Below are positions 33,861-45,799 of a stretch of DNA of 64,000 bases, piece after piece. Positions within the stretch are counted from its first letter, which is position 1; each line of letters begins with the position of its first letter. A program made the translations under genes and the position numbers. The notes beneath the pieces were generated by a model. That model saw only the letters and a program-made list of their open reading frames with translations, searched no databases and was not told the DNA's origin. The stretch comes from Plantago major (taxonomy: Eukaryota; Streptophyta; Magnoliopsida; Lamiales; Plantaginaceae): NCBI GenBank assembly GCA_026545765.1, contig CM048844.1, forward strand, positions 62,857,035 to 62,921,034. The letters are read 5' to 3'.

Positions 33861-36330
33861 TTCATTATCTGAGTTGACCAGCATTTTTTTGATTTTCCAC
33901 GTGGATAATGAGAAGATGGCATGGAAATTGTGAGACTTGGGCAGGAAGGAGTTGGGAAATTAGGGTAAAAGGGTTAATGTGAAATTGGGGATTCACACCC
34001 ACCATACTTCATCTTCACCATCGTCTCATCTGCTCAACCTCACCACCGGAAACGATCAAAATTCGGCCTTCTAAAATACCATTTACATACGTACACCTTC
34101 CATTCATCGATCGCGGCGGGTTGGTGGTTGCCGGATTGCTTGATTTCGTCAAGAAAACCCGACTATGGAGAGTGGTAAGTTTTTCAAATTTTTTGAACTT
34201 TACATGTGTTTAAGATTGCATGGTTAGTGATTATATTGATTGTTTTGATGGAAATTATCCATGGTATGCATCGATTGATTGAAACTGGACAGAAAAACCC
34301 TAGCTTTGGCGATTTTAATTATTTTTTCAATTTCCAGTTTCTAAATAGTTTGTTGTTGGTTCGAACTTCGTACTCTTTATTTTTGTTTCACAGGTGATCT
34401 ATTCAACATAAGGATAAAGTTTGGCAGGGATGAATATGTGGTGCCTCAAATAGCACATCACAGGTATAACTACTCGGCTGTTGAGAAGCTATTATGGTGA
34501 AGTTTTAGATGATGTCCTTCACAAAATACCTGTTCTTTACAATGAAATTTGGCGTTGAGGATTGATGGGTACATTTGAGTGTTTAACTGATAGAGATGTT
34601 GAGATTATGTTCAAGAGAAACTGGAATAGAAAAGAAGTTGACTTGTATATTGAAACTGATGACATTGCTCCATTAGCTGTTGATAGGAGCAAGCAAAATG
34701 TTAAGTCTGCAGACATTGATGAATCCTATCACCCCCCCTACTAAAGAAGGTATTACTGAAACATGTGATGAGAGAACAAGAGCATTTAGGTTTAGGAGAG
34801 CTAAAGGTGCCAATTTACCTAGGTACACAGGTCCACCTAGATATGTCGATTTAGCTGAGGATTGTAGTGATGAAGATGAAGATGAAAATGAAAATCCCCC
34901 TGTCCAAGAGAAAACTCCCTCCCATGTCCAAGATAAACCTCCATCCCCTATCTAAGAACAACCCACCCCACCAATTGATGTTGATGTTACACCCCCCTCC
35001 CCTGTTGAAGAACAACCCACCTCACCCATTGCTGAGAAAGTTTCATCTCCTGAAAAATGTACACCCCCCTCCACTGAGAAAGAGCAATCTCCATACATTC
35101 CATACATTCCTCACTCTCCCATTACTTCCCCTGCCATTACTTCCCCTGTGCCAAATGATGTTAATTTGTCTCAATTCATGAATGATAATGATTTTGAGAA
35201 CTTCTTGTACACTTCAACAAACCCTGAACAACCTGCTAATGAGCCTATGACTACTGAGCCTCCTCATATTGAGCCTATGACTAATGAGCCTCCTCCAAAT
35301 GAGACTGATGAGACTGATTCTGATATTGATGATTGTGAAGATTTTTGTCCCAAATCTGTATACTTGCATGATTCAGAGGATGAGGCCATAGGGTTTAAGA
35401 GGCTTCCAGTTGATAATAAGTCCAATGATGACTTTTCTGATGATTCTGATTCTGATCATGAGACCCAAGGAGGTGATGAGTATGTACCTGAGTCTGCAAG
35501 TCATAACTCTGATGATGACTATGCATATGATGAGGCAGTTGAGAGTGATCATGGTGTTCAAGATGAGTTTCATGTGGGTGAGGAGCAGTGGGACATGGAG
35601 TTCAATGTAGGTGACATGTTCATTAGTAAAAAAGAACTAATGAAAAGGTGCAAGGAATATGCACTTAGGATAGGTTTTGAAATGAAAAGACAAAAGAATG
35701 ATGCAGTTAGGTATACTGTTTACTGTGGTGCCAAGGAATGCAAGTGGAGGCTACATGCATCTGTCTTGGATGATAACAAGACATTTGCAGTCAAGACTTA
35801 TAATGGTGGTCACAGATGCATTAGGAAGGTGAATAACAAGGAGGCTGATTCTAACTAGTTGGCTAGTAAGATTACTGCAGAGTTAGTGAAGAAACCCAAG
35901 CTTGAGGTTAAGGGGTTGGTAAAATGGGTTCAAGATCATCTGGGGGTCACAGTCCCCTACATGAGAGTTTATAGGGCTAAACAGAAGGCAATAGAAATGC
36001 TTGGTGGGGATCCTGTGGAGGCTTATAGGTTAATTCCCAAATATGAGGAGATGATACTAAGAACTAATCCAGGTAGCACAGTAGGATTTGTTAAGACTAC
36101 CTTTGTTGATAAGCCTCCTCAATTTAAAAGGTTTTTTGTTGGCCTTGAAGCACTCAAGAGGGGATTTCTTAGTGGATGTAGCCCATTCTTGTTTTTTGAT
36201 GGGTGTCATTTAAGGGGAAGATTTGGGGGTATTTTACTCAGTGCAGTTGGCACAGATGCAGATGGTGGTATATTCCCTGTAGCCTATGCAGTTGTGGAGA
36301 GTGAATGTAAAGAAAGTTGGGGATTCTTTC

Positions 36331-37249
36331 TGAAAGTGCAAGTTATTGCACTTAGTTTGTAATTCGACCTTTCTAACATGACGGGTTCAATATTTGTGGT
36401 TGTTTGTGAATGATTATTTTGCAGAAAATAAGAAGCATGACGTAAAGATAGTCCATGGGCCAAACTGAGTAATAGATCAATGTGATGGACTTGAACGAAG
36501 AAGAAAAGAAATCTGCGGAGCTGTAAGGCTGTGGCCTTAAGGAATCTGTGTTGTGATAAGGAATAAGCCCATAATGATTCAAGGAAGAATTTGATGCTAT
36601 AAGGAAAGTGAGATTTAAAAGAGATTGATATCTAGAAGACTCCTTATATCATTAATACATCGAAGGCAGTTTCCTAACTATAGAATCCAAGTTGGTTAAG
36701 ACTTGGGCCTGCTGACCGACTTCTTCTTTCCTCAGTGATGAGTTGCCGCAATTATATATAGAAGAAGAAGGGGGCGTTTGCAAGATGCCGAACCCAAGAA
36801 CAAAAACAGAGATCATTATATTGTTTTTAGGCTTCTTGCTTTACTAGACCTTTACCTCGGTGTTTACTTGTGAGTGTTCTCTAAAGATTGAGAATTACTC
36901 TAGTATCATTGAACTAGAATAGGTTTTTCTTATCTGTTCTAGGTCTAGTTTTTCTGTAAGTTTAATCAATCGTTTGTGATTGAATTAAACTTCTTTTTGT
37001 AATTCTACTTTTCAATTTTAGTAATAGTTTTGCTTCGGCACCGTCGGTATCTTTTTATACCGGCTTGAGAAATCTCGTGTTCAGTTTCATTCCGCTGCAC
37101 TTTATTGAGTTCTGTCGATTACAGTTTACTGTTGTCGTAGTTTAGTTGAACACTGTTCACTGTTGTCGTAACGGTGTTGACTCAACATCAATAGTCAACA
37201 TCCTTCAAAACTGTCCAGAAGTACCAATCCCTGTCCTACAGTTCTAACA
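36331..37249 (+). repeat. Element D 5' LTR, 919 bp
   Basis: TG...CA ends, with TSD ctttc just upstream. A TATA-like tatatataga lies near 36754-36763, and a polyA-signal-like region follows. It contains one copy of the 13-bp palindrome (37175-37187) with a half-site gtcaacat at 37194. It has about 26 bp (near 36782-36807) that the 3' LTR lacks. Confidence 0.95.
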
Positions 37250-37251
37250 AG

Positions 37252-37263
37252 TGGCATCAGAGC
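37252..37263 (+). other. Element D primer-binding site
   Basis: TGGCATCAGAGC two bases after the LTR. It differs by one base from TGGTATCAGAGC, the usual iMet complement. Confidence 0.88.
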
Positions 37264-37305
37264 CAGCCACCTAATTAATTGGTGTCTGGATTTGGTACTA
37301 CTACG

Positions 37306-38718
37306 ATGGACGCTATCAATTCAAGTGTCAACAGACTACGTGTGCTAGATGGGTCGAACTACCACTACTGGAAGATAAGGGTCAGAACCTACATCAAATC
37401 AATTGAAGGGCGTGCATGGAAATCTGTTCTTGAAGGCTACACGTGGCCTACCATAGGACCAGATGCTGATGGAGATGTCGTTCCAAAGCCTGAAGCTTAA
37501 TGGTCAGGTGATGATTTTCTTGCTAGCTCTTACAATGAAAAAGCCTTGAATGCAATTTTCTCTCATGTTGATCCTCATATGTTTAAACTCATACAAAATT
37601 GCACTACTGCTAAACAAGCTTGGGATTTACTCCAAAATCATTGTGAAGGTGATAATAGTATCAAACAAACTAAACTGCAACTTCTTTGGTCTAAATTTGA
37701 AAATTTAAGAATGGCGGAAGAAGAAACTATTTACTCTTATTTTGACAAACTTCCCACTATTTCTAATGATATTCAACTTCTTGGAGATGCCATGTCAAAT
37801 AAACAATTGATTTCAAAAGCAGTTCGATCTCTTTCTTCAAAGTTTGATATAAAAAGAACGATTTTGGAGGATACTCAAAATCTGGCAGCTATGGATTTTC
37901 ATACCTTGATGAACAATTTAAAGAATTTTGAAATCCAACAGAATGAACGAAAAGGTACGAAAAACCATAGTATGTCATTGCACTTAAAATCGAAAATCCC
38001 TGAGTCTGAAAGCAGTAGTGACGATTCTGATGAGATAACTGAAGAGGCCTATAATGCTTTGGTTAGGAAGTTTAACAAGCTTAGGTTTAGGAAAAATTCT
38101 AACAAAGGCTCTTCAAGTAACTCTAAAGGCACTAACAAGTTCAAGAAAAGTGTAGACTCTTCTGGTTCTAGTCCTTTTTTGAGTCCTGCTCAGCTTAGCA
38201 AAGTTAGATGTTTTGAATGTCAAGGGTGGGGACATCATCAGAATGAATGTGCTAACACTCTTCGAAAGGAGAAAAAGACCTTGCTTGCTTGTCTCAGTGA
38301 TGTGTCAGGTGATGAACAGGAAAAGGATGATCCAGAAGAGAACGTTGCAGCTCTGTCCTCTGTTCTGGACGATGTTGGAAATCGATGTTTAGTCAACAAT
38401 GAAAACTCAACATCATCATAGATTCTCTTCTTTGACTATGATGATTCACAGACGTGTGAAGAGATATTCAGTGGAAAATTTTCTGACTCTGAAAACTCAA
38501 TATCTACTAATGTCTACTGTTTGCATGGTTCAGTTGATTTGTCTGCAGATCTTTCTCTTGAAGAAGAGTTCACTGACGAACAAATAGTGGAAGAACTGAA
38601 ACAGATGTATGAAGATCTTCTTAAGGAATGGAAGAAGCTTAAGAAGCTCAACAAGAGACTTGCAAAGGAGAATGATAGTCTAATGGAAACCACTGTGAAA
38701 CCGAAGTGGCAAAAGTAA
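37306..38718 (+). pseudogene. Element D gag
   Basis: Begins MDAINSSVNRLRVLDGSNYH at 37306. UBN2-type gag: YWKIRVRTYIKSI, MFKLIQNCTTAKQAWDLL, KLQLLWSKFENLRM, then a Ser/Lys-rich linker and the CCHC-type knuckle CFECQGWGHHQNEC (38210-38252). Three in-frame stops interrupt one otherwise open frame: TAA at 37498, TAG at 38419 and TAA at 38716. The last segment (38521-38718) is a charged coiled coil (EIVEELKQMYEDLLKEWKKLKK-like). A poly-A run near 38730 then shifts the frame. Gag forms the virus-like particle. Confidence 0.88.
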
Positions 38719-38889
38719 CACAGAAGCGAAAAAAAAAAAAACCTACGAACTTAATAGAGAAAAGGAAGTCATTGCCAAGTGGAACTCTTCTACATCAAAG
38801 CTTGACTACATGCTTGATCAAGACAACGGAAGTAGCTATATCACGAAGGTACCTTTGACTCCTCTTTTGATAATAAGATAGGGTGCAAC

Positions 38890-40749
38890 ATGCATTGCAA
38901 TTCTGACTTGAATGATTCAACTAAAATGCAAAACATTAAGTCTCTGTCTGAACTTGTCAATGCTCCCATTTTTGTCAAAGAAAAAGGTAATGTCACAGAA
39001 GAGACCAAAAAGACCTTTGTGTGTCAATATTGTCTTAAGATTGGTCACTTAAAACCTTACTGCTTTACTTTTCTGAGAGATCTAAAAAGAGGCAAGATAG
39101 AGAAATATGTGCAGGATTCCAGCTTGAGTGTTTCAGCTCTAAAAACAGAAAAATCAAAAGTGTCGATTCCAAAATCTGGTCACGTAGTTGCCTCTGTTAA
39201 GCTGAATGAAAAGTCCAATGTTGAGTCAACATCGACTTCAACAGCGTCTGATTCCAGGATCTCTATGTCAAATTTTCACCATACTGTCTCTAGTCAGAAA
39301 CAAAAAGTGTCTGGAACTGTAAGAAATACGAGAGAAAAGGTGAAAAGAGTTTGGACTCCTAGGGAGAATATAATCTGCAATGTTGCTTTCTCTGTTGCTA
39401 CCTCTCCTAACAATGCAGGAAAATGGTACTTTGACAGTGGGTGCTCACGATACATGACTGGCACTTTAAGTAATCTGTCTAACTTTGTCTCTCAAAAAAC
39501 TGGGAAGATTACTTATGGAGGAGGTTACAAGAGTCAGATTCTTGGAAAGGGAATGTTAACCCTTGAAGGTGTTCCCAACTTGCAAAATGTCCTTTTGGTT
39601 GAGGGACTTACTGCTAACCTTCTCAGTTTTAGTCAATTGTGTGATGATGATTTAAAGGTCAAATTTAACAAGCATTCTTGCAAGGTGTACACTTGTAGGG
39701 AGAAAGTTGTTGTGATGACAGGTACTAGATCTGCTGATAACTGCTATGTGGTGGCTGATCCCCACAAATGCATGTTGGCAAAGGATGATGAAGCTGTGAC
39801 TTGGCATAAGAAACTTGGCCATGTAAACTATAGGAACATGGAAAGGCTCATCAAACTGGATGCGGTTAGAGGATTACCGAAGCTAAACAATGCCGGGAAG
39901 CAAGTATGCAGTGACTGCCTAAAAGGTAAACAAACCAGAGCTGTGCATACATCCCTACAATCTGAAGTGCAGAAAATAGGTACATCCAATTGCTTCGAAC
40001 TCTTACATATGGACTTGATGGGACCAATTGAGGTAGAAAGTCTAGGTGGTAAGAGGTACATCTATGTCATAGTTGATGATTTCTCTCGTTTTACTTGGGT
40101 ATGCTCTTTAAAAGAGAAGTCTGAAACTTTTGATTCCTTCAAGAAACTGCATGCTAGGTTTAGTAATCAATATGCTACTATTGTTCAACGCATTAGGTCG
40201 GATCATGGTAGGAAATTTGAGAATCAAACCTTTGCTGATTTTTGTGAAAAGAAAGGAATTTTTCACGAGTTTTCTGCACCCAAAACTCCACAACAGAATG
40301 GAGTGGCTGAGAGAAAGAATCGGACCCTACAAGAAATGGCAAGGGTTATGTTGAGTTCCATGAACCTTTCTAAAAGATTGTGGGCTGAAGCTGTAAATAC
40401 AGCGTGTCACATTACAAATAGAGTCTACCTTAGACCAGGAACTTCAACCACTCCCTATGAGATTCTTAATGGCAAGAAACCTAATCTTATGTACTTTCAT
40501 GTGTTTGGATGTGCTTGCTATATTCTCAATGATAGAGAACCTTTAGGCAAGTTTGATGCTAAGAGTGATAAAGGGATCTTTGTTGGTTATTCTATTAATA
40601 GCCATGCATATAGGGTGTACAATTCAAGGACACAAACTGTTCAAGAATCTGTTAACGTTATTTTTGATGACTCTGTGTCCTTTGAAAAACAGCAAGATGA
40701 TGAGGCAGTCTTGTACGGAAAAGCAGTTGCTAAACCGAAGCAGTACTAA
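38890..40749 (+). CDS. Element D gag C-terminus, protease and integrase (619 codons, open)
   Basis: An open frame of 619 residues. Residues ~45-58 contain CQYCLKIGHLKPYC, a second CCHC knuckle. Near 178-190 is the protease WYFDSGCSRYMTG. Around 290-340 is the pre-integrase HHCC finger (TWHKKLGHVNYRNME ... CSDCLKGKQ). The integrase core is LLHMDLMGPIEV, VIVDDFSRFTWV, RIRSDHGRKFEN and QNGVAERKNRTLQEM, giving D, D and E. GIFVGYSINSHAYRVY follows. All catalytic residues appear present. The frame closes at 40749 before RT, whereas copia pol is usually one polyprotein, so a frameshift separates it from RT. Start given at the first Met of the open stretch; the natural frame would come from gag. Confidence 0.88.
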   Translation: MHCNSDLNDSTKMQNIKSLSELVNAPIFVKEKGNVTEETKKTFVCQYCLKIGHLKPYCFTFLRDLKRGKIEKYVQDSSLSVSALKTEKSKVSIPKSGHVVASVKLNEKSNVESTSTSTASDSRISMSNFHHTVSSQKQKVSGTVRNTREKVKRVWTPRENIICNVAFSVATSPNNAGKWYFDSGCSRYMTGTLSNLSNFVSQKTGKITYGGGYKSQILGKGMLTLEGVPNLQNVLLVEGLTANLLSFSQLCDDDLKVKFNKHSCKVYTCREKVVVMTGTRSADNCYVVADPHKCMLAKDDEAVTWHKKLGHVNYRNMERLIKLDAVRGLPKLNNAGKQVCSDCLKGKQTRAVHTSLQSEVQKIGTSNCFELLHMDLMGPIEVESLGGKRYIYVIVDDFSRFTWVCSLKEKSETFDSFKKLHARFSNQYATIVQRIRSDHGRKFENQTFADFCEKKGIFHEFSAPKTPQQNGVAERKNRTLQEMARVMLSSMNLSKRLWAEAVNTACHITNRVYLRPGTSTTPYEILNGKKPNLMYFHVFGCACYILNDREPLGKFDAKSDKGIFVGYSINSHAYRVYNSRTQTVQESVNVIFDDSVSFEKQQDDEAVLYGKAVAKPKQY

Positions 40750-40835
40750 ATCGGATGTAGGTTACGGACTGATTCCCGGACATTGGAACTGTCAGAGAAG
40801 ATGGAGGTAATGTTGATCACAATGTTGACTCAACA

Positions 40836-42620
40836 TTGCGCTCAACATTGCAGGGGGAGAGCTCATCAGATATATCTGTCTCAGAAAATGAAGATGCACC
40901 TGTTCTGGAACCAACTGTGCCACTGGATTCCATCAGACGTGATCCACCCCCACGGATTCGCAAAGATCACCCAAGCTCTCAAGTCATTGGAGATCTAAGG
41001 GGAAGAATGACTCTTAGGGGAAATACCAGAAAGAACTACAAGGAAATGGTAAGTAATGCAACTTTGTGCCAAACAGTAAGTTCTTCCTGTTTTGTCTCAC
41101 TTACTGAACCTAAGAATGTGAAAGAAGCCTTAAAAGATGAGTATTGGATAGAGGCCATGCAAAATGAACTGCACCAATTTAAAACAAATCAAGTCTGGTC
41201 CTTAGTGCCTCGTCCTCTAGGAGTAAATGTCATAGGAACAAAGTGGATCTTCAAGAACAAAAGTGATGAAAATGGGCTAGTTGTTAAGAATAAAGCTCGT
41301 CTAGTTGCACAAGGTTACACTCAAGTAGAAGGAATAGATTTTGATGAAACCTTTGCTCCAGTGGCTAGATTAGAATTCATTAGACTTCTGCTTGCTATTG
41401 CGTGTGCCTTAAACATTAAACTGAAGCAAATGGATGTTAAGGGAGCCTTTTTGAATGGCTATATTGATAAAGAAGTTTATGTGGAACAACCTAAGGGCTT
41501 TGAAGATCCAAATCACCCTGATTATGTGTATAAACTGAAAAAGGCCCTGTATGGTTTGAAGCAAGCTCCCCGTGCTTGGTATGCTCGATTAACTGATTTT
41601 CTAGTTGATTTTGGTTTCAAAAAGGGGGAGGGAGATCAAACTCTGTTTATCCTTAGAAAAGGACATGATCTGTGCATTGCTCAAATATATGTTGATGATG
41701 TTGTGTTTGGCTCAACTAATCCCTCTATGGTAGATCAGTTTGTGAAAGCTATGACAGGTACCTTTGAGATGAGCATGATAGGAGAACTCAGCTATTTTCT
41801 TGGACTTCAAATCCAACAGAAGGAAGATGGTCTATTCTTGTCCCAGGAAAAGTATGCACGAAATCTGATCAAAAAATTTGGGCTCGAAAGTGCCAAACCG
41901 TGCAGTACTCCGATGGCTACATCGTTGAAGCTAAGCAGAATCGATGTTGGGGAGGATGTTGACCCAACATTGTACAGATCAATGATCGGAAGTCTCTTGT
42001 ATCTATCTGCCAGTAGACCAAATATCATGTTCTCAGTTTGCGTGTGTGCCCGGTATCAATCCCAAAAATCCCCCATTTAACTGCTGTTAAGAGAATCCTT
42101 AGATATATATCAGGAACTGTTAATCTAGGATTATGGTTTGCATGTGATACAAACACTAATCTGGTGGGATTTAGTGATTCTGATTGGGCTGGTGATCTAG
42201 ATGATAGAAAATCCACTAGTGGAGGTTGTTTTTATCTTGGTCCAAATTTGGTGTCTTGGTATAGCAAGAAACAAAACTGTGTGTCACTTTCATTGCTTGA
42301 ATCAATATGTAGCTAGGAAGTTGTGTCCCAACTAGTTTGGTTGAAAAATATGCTACATGACTATGGTCTACAAAGTGCTACCCTCTTGATGTTCTGTGAC
42401 AACCTTAGTGCCATACATATTTCTAGAAACCCTTGACAAAGATTCTACATCGAAGCACATAGATATTAGGCATCATTTCCTTAGGGACTTGGTCAATAAG
42501 CAAGTGATTGACATAGAACACATTGACACAACAAACCAACTAACAGATATTTTTACCAAACCCTTAGACAGTGAGAGATTCTTCAGTCTCAGGAGATCTC
42601 TCGGTATGTGCTCTCTGTGA
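40836..42620 (+). pseudogene. Element D reverse transcriptase and RNase H
   Basis: Frame 40836-42080: [85 protein letters not shown] (YVDD intact) and [14 protein letters not shown] frameshift near 42060 moves into 42038-42316 (VKRILRYISGTVNLGLW, GFSDSDWAGDLDDRKSTSGG, SWYSKKQNCVSLS). A stop near 42315 follows, then KHIDIRHHFLRDLV (42450-42490), the RNase H end. RT motif A and C aspartates are both present, unlike copies A and B. Confidence 0.88.
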
Positions 42621-44066
42621 TTGTCAGTGTTGAGTATCAATGTTGACTCAACATCACGGTCAACATTGGTTGTTTAGTAAGAGTGATGCTGTTGTCTTTT
42701 TTTTTTTTCATTCCTGTGTGTTTCTGTGCTCCGGTGCTTCTGTACATGTCTTTGGTTGTTCTTGTTTTGTAGCTTACTTTGGTGATGCTTAGGGTCTGAA
42801 AGGCTGTTTGAAACCAAGGTTGGAAGGGATCGAGTCTCTTGTGTGTTTGCTTTATGTAAAACCCACTTTTGCTGCTTTTTGGCTATTTTTACTCGTACCT
42901 TGACTCGCACTTGACGGTGCCTCCTGTTCTTTCTGCTTAATAAATCTAATGAATTATGATAAAAAGGGCTCGAAGTGTTTCCGTCGAGGATCGTGTTGGG
43001 CAGGTTTCAAATACTATCCAGATATCGACGTGGCCAATGTGTCATATGTCGTGAGGGTTGATGGCTTTATCTTGAAACCGACACGCACAAAAGTGCCGAT
43101 TCTCGTAATGCTGCTGGTTCACTTTCTGAGTACCAAATTACCCAATATAGTCAAATGAGTGATCTTTATGCCATGAGACGTGTGTTTGCCTAACTCCGGA
43201 TAGGCTTCGGCTTTGGAGAGGATTCATACGTGTTCCAATTATTTGACATGGTTCACGGTCTCATGGTCACCCCCACTCAAACTTATGCTAATTGTTCAAT
43301 TTACTTTTTGAGGCAATGTTGGGTGTGTTTCTTTGGTATTCCTTTCTCTTTTTGTTTTGCCTACAGCATCAGTGGTGTTAATCGAATCTGCACATTTTGA
43401 GACTTGGTTTCCTGGCTGACTTACATTAAGAGTGGTCTGATTTCTCGTTGTTGTCATCAATGTTGAGTCAACATTCAGGTCAACATTGACTGTGCATGAA
43501 GTACTATTTGCTTTACTACTGTGTTTTTCTTTTATTTATATGTTTCTTTTTCTGTGTTTGGGTTTGAGGGGGAGTAGGTCTAAGATCTCTCTGGGGCGCT
43601 TCTGGGTCTCTGCTTTCCTAGTCTTGCTATTCGATTCATTATCTTTAAAATCAAGATTTCTGGTCAACCTTCCTAGGGTTTATCTGTTTATCTGATGACT
43701 GTGACTCGACGGATAACTGTTTTATTTGCAACTTTAATCCTTCATTAACAGTTGTGCTCAGTTATCTTGTAGCTTTGATATATATTTGCAGGACCCCTTG
43801 AAAAGTCCAATCTGAAAAACCCTCTTTTCAAAAAAATAAAAAAAAATAAAAAAAAAAAATAATTATGACAGCTTTCTTTCTTTTTTAAGCCGTTTTTACT
43901 TAAATTCCCTTACCCCTCTTCTTTTACCCTAATCCACCCTTCTTTCTCCCGCCCATCTCACACACTCTCCATCTTCCCCACTCCTCCGAGCTCCACCTCC
44001 AACAAGCTTCTCCCATGGCACCCCCAAAAGTTTACCCGGAGCCTCTGAGAGTAGAACCACCGAGCT
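42621..44066 (+). other. Element D spacer between pol and the 3' ORF
   Basis: Non-coding stretch of about 1.4 kb inside the element. It holds two of the 13-bp palindromes (42641-42653, 43461-43473) and an A-rich run (43830-43862). A possible promoter for ORF3 cannot be distinguished. An in-element stretch near 43890-44060 is C/T-rich, like a 5' leader. Confidence 0.5.
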
Positions 44067-45582
44067 TTGTCATCCCAAACTCCTCAGACTCCTCTGACTC
44101 AAATTCCCCACCATCCCACAGCGGCTTCTTTCCAATCGGCGGATGATACATTTCCCAAAGCCCAATCTCCGCGCAGGATTACCTTTGGGTCCTTTCATCT
44201 GGATGAGAATTTTCCTCCTAATACAGGTGAGTCTACTGGCACATCCCGAAAGGAAGACCCTGCTGTGCCACCGACATCCTTTGACTCCCAGTCTAAGTCT
44301 GAAGACATTGGGAATAATTCCGAAGAAATGGGTCAAGGTGGTGTTGATATGGATATCGACCAATCTTCTGAGTCTAGGTCACAGGTGAAAACGTCTCAGG
44401 GAAATGATGAGGGTGAGTCCACTGAAACAGAGAGTGTTGCGGAAGAGACTTCTGACTCTGTCTCTGAAACCCTAGACAACACTCCGGACGACAATGAGGT
44501 ACAATCCTTCTCTAACTATGAGGGATGTGCATACAACTTGAATTTCTTTCGACTGTCTGATTTTGAGAGGTTTGATGATTTCTGTTTGCGTGCTGTGGAT
44601 GAGGAACGTTTGATTGATGAATGTGTGTTTGAGAAAATGAACTTGCTTGAGTTTCTGCAAACTAGAAATCTGTTATACTCTGTTACGCACCTGGAACCCT
44701 ATGCTCCTGCTGTGGTGCGGGAATTGTTTTGCAACATGTCAAAAAAATTTGGTGAATGTGAGTCTCCTAAGTTTCACAAAGTTTATGTTTGTGGCAAAGT
44801 ATTTTCTGTCGATGCGAAACTGATGAATGAGGTAATGCATAGGGATCCCAATCTAGTGGAAACACCTCTAACTGTGCCAATGGATGATATTGCTTGTGAA
44901 CTCACTTTGAACAGAGTGACCAAATGGCCAAAGAGTGGTTTACGTGCTAAGTCGTGTTCCTCCTTGATTTCTGCTCTATTTCGACTTAGCCTTTATAACT
45001 GGGTTGCCTTCGTCGAACTGTAACATCTTGAGTGAAGAAACTGGGGTACTGTTGTATCGACTCAAGATGAATTTAGAGGTCAATCTTGGAGAAAGAATGG
45101 TGCAACATCTTGAGAGATTCAGAAACAAGGGAGACAGTGGTCACTTGATCTTACCTTCTACCATCTATGGAGTGTTGAAGCTGCAAGGTTTGGAAGCATA
45201 TGATATGGAAGTTCTCAAGGGAGACTTTAAGAAACTTGGTGTCAATAGGCAACTCCTTGAAACTACTCACAGAACTTGTGACTTGCCCTGGGTGAATCCA
45301 GATGTCATGGCTGATGACACACATCCCCAGTCTGCTCCTTTCAATGTGCCTGATGGTGCTGCAGCTAATTTTGCCAATGTTGACCACAATGTTGGGTCAA
45401 CATCAGTTCCCAACATTGCTTCTCTCTCTGCAGGAACACTATCTGATCAAGACAGGTTACTACTGGCCCAAATCCAAGCTCTGGATGATCAAAGTGCAGC
45501 TCTCCAAGGCCAGATTGCAAAAAATTTGGAAATTCGGCAAAACTTGATATCTTTCCTTTCTTCCCAAAAAGGGGGAGATTAG
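44067..45582 (+). pseudogene. Element D extra 3' ORF (accessory, env-like position)
   Basis: Frame 44067-45023 (MSSQTPQTPLTQIPHHPTAA, acidic Ser-rich N-terminus, then YNLNFFRLSDFERFDDF, LEPYAPAVVRELFCNMSKKF) shifts by one base near 45010 into 45004-45582. That second frame reads ILSEETGVLLYRLKMNLEVNLG, then a coiled coil LLLAQIQALDDQSAALQGQ, and ends KKGGD. The middle resembles the domain annotated as putative plant transposon protein in other SIRE-like and related elements (from memory, unverified). There is no signal peptide or transmembrane segment, so an envelope role is not supported. The last codons are encoded by a polypurine tract. Confidence 0.72.
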
Positions 45583-45799
45583 TTTACCTATTTTCTGAAA
45601 TCTGAACAGTAGTCTATGCTTAAGTACTTTTGAGAACTCCTTTTTTATTTTGGACTGTAATTTAAGTCAGGAATCTTGGAGTATGATTTCTTTTGTCTAT
45701 GGAGCAATTAAGGGGGAGTTTAGTTACTTGTCTACTGTTTCAATCATTCATTTTTGTTGTTCAGGTTTTGTGACGAAAGGTAAGAATTAAGGGGGAGAT
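45566..45799 (+). other. Element D polypurine tracts (three)
   Basis: The tract aagggggaga-type occurs at 45566-45579 (inside the ORF3 end), 45709-45719 and 45788-45799. The last abuts the 3' LTR and is the functional position; the others may be alternative primers. Confidence 0.8.

Noticed and set aside
44067-45582. Retroviral envelope gene in element D
   Set aside because: No signal peptide, transmembrane helix or cleavage site; only the position is env-like.
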